DNA from: Alphaproteobacteria bacterium
Lineage (GTDB): Bacteria > Pseudomonadota > Alphaproteobacteria > RF32 > CAG-239
Assembly (NCBI GenBank): GCA_017626035.1
Contig: JAGAJR010000012.1
Location: forward strand, 124,001 to 188,000
Reading direction: 5' to 3'
Length of the DNA: 64,000 bases
The position numbers and the translations under genes are program-made. The notes below the pieces were generated by a model. It saw only the letters and a program-made list of their open reading frames with translations, was not told the origin of the DNA and made no database searches. This document shows positions 59,012 through 64,000 of the stretch, in pieces. Position 1 is the stretch's first letter. The number at the start of each line of letters is the position of its first letter.

Positions 59012-60739
59012 TTATTCCCCGTTGTCAAAAAAGACCTCATCCTCATCTTCTTCAGCGGATTCGGAGGTTATTTTGCGGGTTAAAGTTTCTATTTTTGCCC
59101 CTTTGAATTCAGCTAAAATAGCCTTGACCAAAGGATATTCGGAAATGCTGCGTTTATCTTCTTCCAACTCGGCACGTTCCTGATCAGCCAGTGTTTCGCC
59201 GACACAGCCGCGTAAAATGTCAATTTTCCAGGTTAAACCGGTCGCTTCCGTCAGAATTTTATGCAGATTCATAATAAAATCCGGATGAATTTTATCTGAA
59301 ACGTTCATTTTCATTGAACCGTTGGAAAACTCGCTGACGGAAACATCATTTTTCAAAGAATAAGATACCAGCATTTTCCGGTTGCTTTCCAAATAAGCAA
59401 CTAATTCGCTTAAAGAATTAAAAACCAGATTACCGGCAGGAACTTCTGAAGCCTTATCCTTTTTTTCTTCTTCAATTACCGGAGATTGCCTGGAAGAAAC
59501 CTGAATGGCGGGATTCTCAGACACAGGCCGGGAAACGGCTGCCTGAGGAATACTAACGCTTAAATTAGAGTTTTTTTTTACGTCGTTCAAAAGCTCATAA
59601 GGTGTCGGCAGATTGGCGGAATATGCAATACGGATTAAAATCATCTCCAAAGCGTCAATCTGAACCGGAGCGATTTGCAGTTCGCTGAGACCTTTTATCA
59701 GCATTTGCCAGATTTTTGAGAGAACGGCAATAGGAACCGTGCCGCTGTGTTTCTGACAGAATGTTTTTTCCATTTCAGTCATGCTGACATCATTGATTGA
59801 GTTTGGAATAATCCGGGATTTTGCCAGCATATGGGTTATATTAATCAAATCTTGCAGGAGAGTTGTCGGATTAGCTCCGTTTTTATATTGTTCCTGAAGT
59901 TTGGTAATAACGGTCGAAACATCGCCTTGAACAAGAGATTCAAACAATTCGAAAGTCTGATTTTTATCTGCCAGCCCAATCATGTCTTTAACGACATCGG
60001 TTTTAACCACGCCGGCACCGAGCGAAATAGCCTGATCCAACAAGGAAAGCCCGTCGCGGGCAGAACCGTCGGCCGCTTTGGCGATAATATGCAAAGCTTC
60101 GTCTTCAGCCTTTAGATTTTCTGCCGCAATAATCTTATTGAAAAGGGTCATCAGATTTTCAATGGACAATCTTTGCAAATCAAACCGTTGGCAACGGGAT
60201 AAAACCGTAATCGGCACTTTGCGAATTTCCGTTGTCGCAAAAATGAACTTAACATGTGAAGGCGGTTCTTCCAACGTTTTTAACAAGGCGTTAAAAGCGT
60301 TTTTGGAAAGCATGTGGACTTCGTCGATGATGTATATTTTGTAGCGGGCATTGGTCGGTTTATAACGAACCCCGTCCAAAATTTCGCGAATATCGTCAAC
60401 GCCGGTGCGGGAAGCGGCATCCAGCTCCATAACGTCAATATGACGCCCTTCGGTAATGGCTTTGCAGTTTTCACAAACGCCGCAGGGGTGAATGGTTGGA
60501 CCGCTTTTGCCGTCAAGACCGGTACAGTTTAAAGCTTTTGCAATGATTCTGGCGGTGGTTGTTTTACCGATACCGCGAATTCCCGTTAAAATATAAGCAT
60601 GATGCAGACGATTGTTTTTTATAGCATTGGTTAAAGTCTGAACCAATGCTTCCTGCCCCAGCAAATCATCAAAATTTTGCGGGCGGTATTTTCTTGCTAA
60701 AACAACATATTGATTGTCTTTATTTTCTTCGTCTGCCAT
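59012..60739 (-). CDS. dnaX: DNA polymerase III tau/gamma subunit
   Basis: The clamp-loader ATPase. In the 575-aa protein Walker A is GIRGIGKTTTA (about 45-55), a four-Cys zinc site lies at about 64-83 (CTGLDG... CGVCENC), DEVHMLSKNAF is Walker B, and ATTEIRKVPITVLSRCQRF sensor I. Domain III and a tau-like tail with an acidic end (SAEEDEDEVF) follow. No obvious slippery frameshift site was noticed, so whether a short gamma form is made is unknown. ATG 60739 is chosen; the earlier in-frame start would overlap the SRP RNA. Confidence 0.95.
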   Translation of the reverse strand: MADEENKDNQYVVLARKYRPQNFDDLLGQEALVQTLTNAIKNNRLHHAYILTGIRGIGKTTTARIIAKALNCTGLDGKSGPTIHPCGVCENCKAITEGRHIDVMELDAASRTGVDDIREILDGVRYKPTNARYKIYIIDEVHMLSKNAFNALLKTLEEPPSHVKFIFATTEIRKVPITVLSRCQRFDLQRLSIENLMTLFNKIIAAENLKAEDEALHIIAKAADGSARDGLSLLDQAISLGAGVVKTDVVKDMIGLADKNQTFELFESLVQGDVSTVITKLQEQYKNGANPTTLLQDLINITHMLAKSRIIPNSINDVSMTEMEKTFCQKHSGTVPIAVLSKIWQMLIKGLSELQIAPVQIDALEMILIRIAYSANLPTPYELLNDVKKNSNLSVSIPQAAVSRPVSENPAIQVSSRQSPVIEEEKKDKASEVPAGNLVFNSLSELVAYLESNRKMLVSYSLKNDVSVSEFSNGSMKMNVSDKIHPDFIMNLHKILTEATGLTWKIDILRGCVGETLADQERAELEEDKRSISEYPLVKAILAEFKGAKIETLTRKITSESAEEDEDEVFFDNGE

Positions 60740-60765
60740 AAAAAATCTTCTGTTTAACGTTAAGG

Positions 60766-60855
60766 TGGAGAGCAATCGACCCCGGCAAATTCCGTTACGG
60801 CTGCTTCCTTCCGAACCTGACCGGATTGGCGGATTGCCGGCCCGAAGCCCTCCAT
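60766..60855 (-). ncRNA. ffs: signal recognition particle RNA (4.5S, small bacterial type)
   Basis: Read on the minus strand, the highly conserved Ffh-binding segment GTCAGGTTCGGAAGGAAGCA (about 60823-60804) is present, with the GGAA tetraloop and the symmetric/asymmetric internal loops. The ends pair: GGAGGGC (60853-60847) with GCTCTCC near 60773-60767, and GCCGGCAA with TTGCCGG. The RNA is about 88 nt, so it lacks the Alu domain. It lies just upstream of dnaX on the same strand, as in other Alphaproteobacteria. Confidence 0.92.
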
Positions 60856-60930
60856 GAAAATCTATTCCTCAATATCGTCGAAATTCGCTTATTTTTCAAG
60901 GAAAAAATTCATAATTAACATGATGTCCGA

Positions 60931-62400
60931 TTACATGTCAGGAATAACAACATTGTATTGTTTCAGGGAATCTTTTACCAATTGATGTTCTTCCGCGGCC
61001 GGAATATATCCGAACGGCTGATTTTCCGGATTAAGTTGATACCCGTAAATCAGGGTTTGGGCCAGATATTTGTCTTTTCCGAAGATTCTCGGAGCTCGGT
61101 AGTTTTCGTCAACAACAATGGTTTCAGCTCCTTTGTGTTCTGAAGAAGATAGGAATTTATGAGGGGATTTTTCAATAACCTCATCACCGCTTTGCCGAAC
61201 CTCGACAATATCCAGACTATGTTCGTTTGTTCCGTTTTCGAAAAGGCGGAAAGCTCCGTTTATGCCGATATAACCGTCCGGATTTGTAATCTGTTCATTC
61301 AAATCGCCATCTGCGTTTTTGGCCAAAGCGGCGGACAAAGCGATGGCATCATAAGCCAAGGAATAAAGGCTGCTCGGACGTTCACCGAATAAATCGGCAT
61401 ATTTGTTGGAAAAATAAATGCTGTGCGTTCTGGAAAGGGACGGATACCAACTGCCGTTTAGAGTTGTTTCTTTGTTGAGATTGGTATTTTCCCAAACTGC
61501 CATGCCCAAAAACTTAACTTTTGGCGAAAAGACGTCATAATACCCGAACATGGAAGCGGCAGATTTTAATCTCGGACCGTATTCCGGAATTAAAACGGCG
61601 TCAAAATCAACATCGCCCATGGTATCAAGCGTTTGCAGGCGTCTTAATACTTTTGCCGCGTTGGCATCACCGTTTTGAGCCTTGTAAGATAAGTTGGAAC
61701 GAATTTTATCCAGACGGGCTTTTCTCTGCGGATAATCGGTCATGGCTTTGAGAATTTCCGAAAAATCGGTTGTGTTTGGCGGATAAAAAGCGATACGTTT
61801 AATTTCAACGTCATTTTTTTGTGCGGCGATAACGGCAGCTTTGGCAACGGCAATACCGGTATTGTTGTCCGGAACCAGAAGGGCGAATTTTGAACGTCCG
61901 TTTTGAGCCGCATAACCGATAATCCGGTTAACTTGCTCACTGACCAATAAACCCAAGGTATAGATTCCCGGCTGTAAAACCTCCTCGGATGTTCCGAAAG
62001 CGATAACCGGAACATTTTTTGCGGTGGTTTGCTCGGTAATGGCTCTGGTGGAACCGCTCATTAAAGGGCCGATAATCAGCTGTGCTCTTTGGTTTAAAGC
62101 ATTTTCCGCCGCAATTCTGGCACCGCTCGGCGTGCTTTTGGTATCATAAAACTGCAAAATCATATTAGGGTTTTTAACATCTTCCAAAGCCATCATTGTT
62201 GCATTTTTAAGGCCTTGTCCGTGCTTTGCGGCTTCTCCGCTCAACGGCAGCAAAACGCCGACGCGAAAATTTGTGGTAGAACCGAAATTAACTTCGCTGA
62301 TATCGGAATTGAAAGCGTCAAACCCGCTGCGGCTGGAAGAGTTTGTTGAACAACCGGCTAAAACCAAACCCAAAAAGAGAATACTAAATTTTTTTAACAC
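60931..62400 (-). CDS. LpoA-like periplasmic lipoprotein (penicillin-binding protein activator family)
   Basis: 489 aa starting at GTG, with a lipoprotein signal (LGLVLAGCS, Cys 17). The body is a type I periplasmic-binding fold (FRVGVLLPLSGEAAKHGQGL at about 46-65; later LIIGPLMSGSTRAITEQ, SKFALLVPDNNTGIAVAKAA and VLIPEYGP). This is the family often annotated as penicillin-binding protein activator in Alphaproteobacteria. Whether it binds a PBP or a small ligand is unknown. It is divergent from rsmI, and rsmI-yraN beside an LpoA-like gene is a common arrangement. Confidence 0.85.
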   Translation of the reverse strand: MLKKFSILFLGLVLAGCSTNSSSRSGFDAFNSDISEVNFGSTTNFRVGVLLPLSGEAAKHGQGLKNATMMALEDVKNPNMILQFYDTKSTPSGARIAAENALNQRAQLIIGPLMSGSTRAITEQTTAKNVPVIAFGTSEEVLQPGIYTLGLLVSEQVNRIIGYAAQNGRSKFALLVPDNNTGIAVAKAAVIAAQKNDVEIKRIAFYPPNTTDFSEILKAMTDYPQRKARLDKIRSNLSYKAQNGDANAAKVLRRLQTLDTMGDVDFDAVLIPEYGPRLKSAASMFGYYDVFSPKVKFLGMAVWENTNLNKETTLNGSWYPSLSRTHSIYFSNKYADLFGERPSSLYSLAYDAIALSAALAKNADGDLNEQITNPDGYIGINGAFRLFENGTNEHSLDIVEVRQSGDEVIEKSPHKFLSSSEHKGAETIVVDENYRAPRIFGKDKYLAQTLIYGYQLNPENQPFGYIPAAEEHQLVKDSLKQYNVVIPDM

Positions 62401-62487
62401 TTGCTTTTTGCCCTAAAATATAACAAAGATACTAAATAAGTAACAGATTTAAGTTAAAAAAGTCATAATGTAAAGAATATAGATACA

Positions 62488-63324
62488 ATGAAAAACGGAT
62501 TATATGTCATCGCCACGCCGATAGGAAATTTGGGGGATATTTCCGCCCGAGCTCGGGAAACCCTGGAAAATGCCGATGTTATTGCCTGCGAAGATACCCG
62601 GGTTACCAAAAAACTTTTCAGCTTGTTGAACATAAGCACGAAAAAAACTTTTATAACCCTTCATGACCATAATGAAGAGGAGCAGGCGGCAAAACTGGCA
62701 GATTTAATTCTGCTGGAAAGAAAATCCGTTGCTCAGGTCAGCGATGCCGGATCTCCGCTGATTTCCGATCCCGGATATAAGTTAATCAAACATTGCCGCA
62801 AAGAAGGCATATATGTAACGGTTATTCCGGGTTGTTGTGCTCTGATTTGTGCTCTTCAGTTGTCCGGTTTGCCGACCAATCGTTTTCTTTTTGCCGGATT
62901 CATTCCCAATAAGGATAAAGCCCGAAAAGATAATTTTGAAGATTTGAAAAATATAAAAGCGACTTTGGTATTTTATGAAACGGCAAACCGTATTGTCAAA
63001 ACCCTGACCGTTGCCGGAGAAGTTTTCGGCGGCAGGGAAATGGCCGTTGCCAGAGAAATTACCAAAATGTATGAAGAGTGTGTCAACGGAACGGCGGAAG
63101 AATTAATAAAACACTTTGAAGAAAAAGAACCGAAAGGCGAAATGGTGTTGATGATAGCCCCTGCTGAAGAAAAACAAAACGATGAGGTGGATGTAACGGC
63201 TCTTTTACGAAAGAAGTTGGCAGAAATGCCGTTGAAAACAGCGGTAAAAGAAATCGTCGGCGAATATAAGCTCAACAAAAACGATGTCTATGAACAGGCT
63301 CTGCGAATAAAGAATGAACAATAA
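62488..63324 (+). CDS. rsmI: 16S rRNA (C1402)-2'-O-methyltransferase RsmI
   Basis: Methylates the ribose of C1402 of 16S rRNA. In the 278-aa protein the N-terminal tetrapyrrole-methylase fold begins YVIATPIGNLGDISARA and contains ACEDTRVTKKL, VSDAGSPLISDPG and VIPGCCAL. The C-terminal helical domain is present. It overlaps yraN by 11 bases. Confidence 0.96.
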   Translation: MKNGLYVIATPIGNLGDISARARETLENADVIACEDTRVTKKLFSLLNISTKKTFITLHDHNEEEQAAKLADLILLERKSVAQVSDAGSPLISDPGYKLIKHCRKEGIYVTVIPGCCALICALQLSGLPTNRFLFAGFIPNKDKARKDNFEDLKNIKATLVFYETANRIVKTLTVAGEVFGGREMAVAREITKMYEECVNGTAEELIKHFEEKEPKGEMVLMIAPAEEKQNDEVDVTALLRKKLAEMPLKTAVKEIVGEYKLNKNDVYEQALRIKNEQ

Positions 63325-63670
63325 CAACAGCGGTAAATTGGCGGAATTTCTGGCCAGAATGTTAATGAGGTGCAAAGGTTACCGGATAATCTGCGGTAAT
63401 TATGTAACCGGAAAAGGAACCCGTGCCGGAGAAATAGACTTTATTGCCCGCAGAGGAAAAACAATAGCCTTTGTTGAAGTGAAAAAACGGCAAAATCTGG
63501 AAAAAGCGGCTTACGCGATTTCCGAACAGCAAAAGAGAAGGATAATTAACGGAGCACAAGCTTTTTTAACCAAACATCCGCAATATGCAGGTTATGATAT
63601 GAGGTTTGATGCCGTTTTGGTAAAACTGCCTTTTTCCTTAAAGCATATTCCCAATGCGTGGCTAAGCTGA
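63314..63670 (+). CDS. yraN: YraN family (UPF0102) nuclease-like protein
   Basis: 118 aa, with a PD-(D/E)xK nuclease-like core: GEIDFIARRGKTIAFVEVKKR (Asp in EID, Glu and Lys in EVK) after the N-terminal GKLAEFLARMLM helix. The function is not established; family members are linked to DNA uptake and repair. It is translated with rsmI and ends nine bases inside the convergent gene. Confidence 0.92.
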   Translation: MNNNNSGKLAEFLARMLMRCKGYRIICGNYVTGKGTRAGEIDFIARRGKTIAFVEVKKRQNLEKAAYAISEQQKRRIINGAQAFLTKHPQYAGYDMRFDAVLVKLPFSLKHIPNAWLS

Positions 63671-64000
63671 TTTAGATTTAACCAGTTCGGCAGCAATTTG
63701 CAAAAGTTCGTCTCTTGTTGCAGAAAAATTATCTTTAATCCAAATTTCTTGCAGTTCATCAAGAATAATGCCGATATTATGATGATTTTGTACGCCGGCA
63801 TTGATAATATCTTTGCCTTTGACCGGAAAAATCGGAACAATTGCGTCATTAATGAATTTAAGAGTTTCCGACAAGTGCGGAATTTTATTCATCTGAGCGG
63901 CCTGGAGCAGCAACAGTTTGTTTTGGCAGAAATCTTTTCCGTATTTATAAATCAAAACCAAAAGGGATTCTTCATTCATAAATTCGGATAATTGCGGATG
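63662..64000 (-). CDS. cca: CCA tRNA nucleotidyltransferase / poly(A) polymerase-type, C-terminal part (cut by window end)
   Basis: The minus frame stays open to base 64000, so the apparent internal start at 63979 is probably not the true one. The visible 112 residues are the helical C-terminus of class II CCA-adding enzymes: LVLIYKYGKDFCQNKLLLL, then FPVKGKDIINAGVQNHHNIG and LDELQEIWIKDNFSATRDEL. The catalytic head lies outside the window, and its integrity cannot be judged. It is convergent with yraN, overlapping by nine bases. Confidence 0.85.
   Translation of the reverse strand, partial: HPQLSEFMNEESLLVLIYKYGKDFCQNKLLLLQAAQMNKIPHLSETLKFINDAIVPIFPVKGKDIINAGVQNHHNIGIILDELQEIWIKDNFSATRDELLQIAAELVKSKSA

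Noticed and set aside
63662-63979. Complete small gene starting at 63979
   Set aside because: The frame is open to the window end, and the sequence is the C-terminus of a CCA-adding enzyme, so it is a truncated view of a longer gene.
1-64000. tRNA, rRNA, tmRNA, IS elements, prophage and CRISPR
   Set aside because: No cloverleaf-like or TTCGAATCC-type segments, transposase motifs, phage structural genes or regular repeats were recognised by eye; a covariance-model scan would be needed to exclude small RNAs fully.

Overview
The window looks like a chromosomal segment of a low-GC, fermentative alphaproteobacterium. Several runs of genes follow alphaproteobacterial order: lptF-lptD-surA-rsmA; a HemY-like gene and a mitofilin/Mic60-like gene divergent from tsaD; secB, a Tim44-like gene, mltA and smr; dnaQ-coaE; rho; mnmE-mnmG-rsmG-parA-parB; mlaEF-radA-cvpA; recR-ybaB-dnaX with the SRP RNA. 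A trimeric [FeFe]-hydrogenase (HydABC type) and the absence of any respiratory gene point to an anaerobe, probably host-associated (inference; a gut lineage of the RF32/CAG-239 kind would fit, but I could not test this). I see no insertion sequence, prophage, CRISPR array, rRNA or tRNA.

Layout. 0-8.3 kb: grpE, a 705-aa protein of unknown role, ftsK, fabD-fabG, an XRE regulator and a GNAT acetyltransferase. 8.3-12.3 kb: hydC-hydB-hydA on the minus strand. 12.4-19.6 kb: a long charged coiled-coil protein, then the outer-membrane biogenesis run lptF-lptD-surA-rsmA. 19.6-21.2 kb: two paralogous genes that I read as degenerate, tandem acyl-carrier-protein-fold proteins. 21.2-28.4 kb: xerD with a 47-aa membrane protein, aroK, a CorC-like CBS protein, an N-formylglutamate-amidohydrolase-like protein coupled to an ADP-dependent sugar kinase, then the HemY-like and Mic60-like genes. 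28.4-35.0 kb: tsaD, nth, secB, Tim44-like, mltA, smr, dnaQ, coaE.

The 509-bp gap between coaE and rho (34985-35493) is the best candidate for the replication origin. It has three exact TTATNCACA DnaA boxes and several near matches, and strand composition appears to change there. The right side carries the segregation module: parA-parB and three parS sites, all embedded inside genes (mnmE, mnmG, rsmG). The same 6.5 kb holds seven copies of a directional 14-bp motif, ACAC(C/T)GTATTTAAA or a close variant, in several reading frames. I cannot assign it to a known system.

Accessory insertions sit in this otherwise conserved origin region. After rho come two tiny ORFs with hairpins, a glutamine-synthetase-fold amidoligase and an N-formylglutamate-amidohydrolase-like enzyme (36.8-39.7 kb). 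Three tandem HD-domain paralogs and a PHP phosphatase separate mnmG from rsmG (44.9-47.7 kb). Further right are a membrane-bound nuclease-like protein with altered catalytic residues, tsaE-hprK, mlaEF-radA-cvpA, two tandem DUF1796 proteins, recR-ybaB-dnaX-ffs, an LpoA-like lipoprotein, rsmI-yraN and the 3' part of a CCA-adding enzyme gene cut by the window end.
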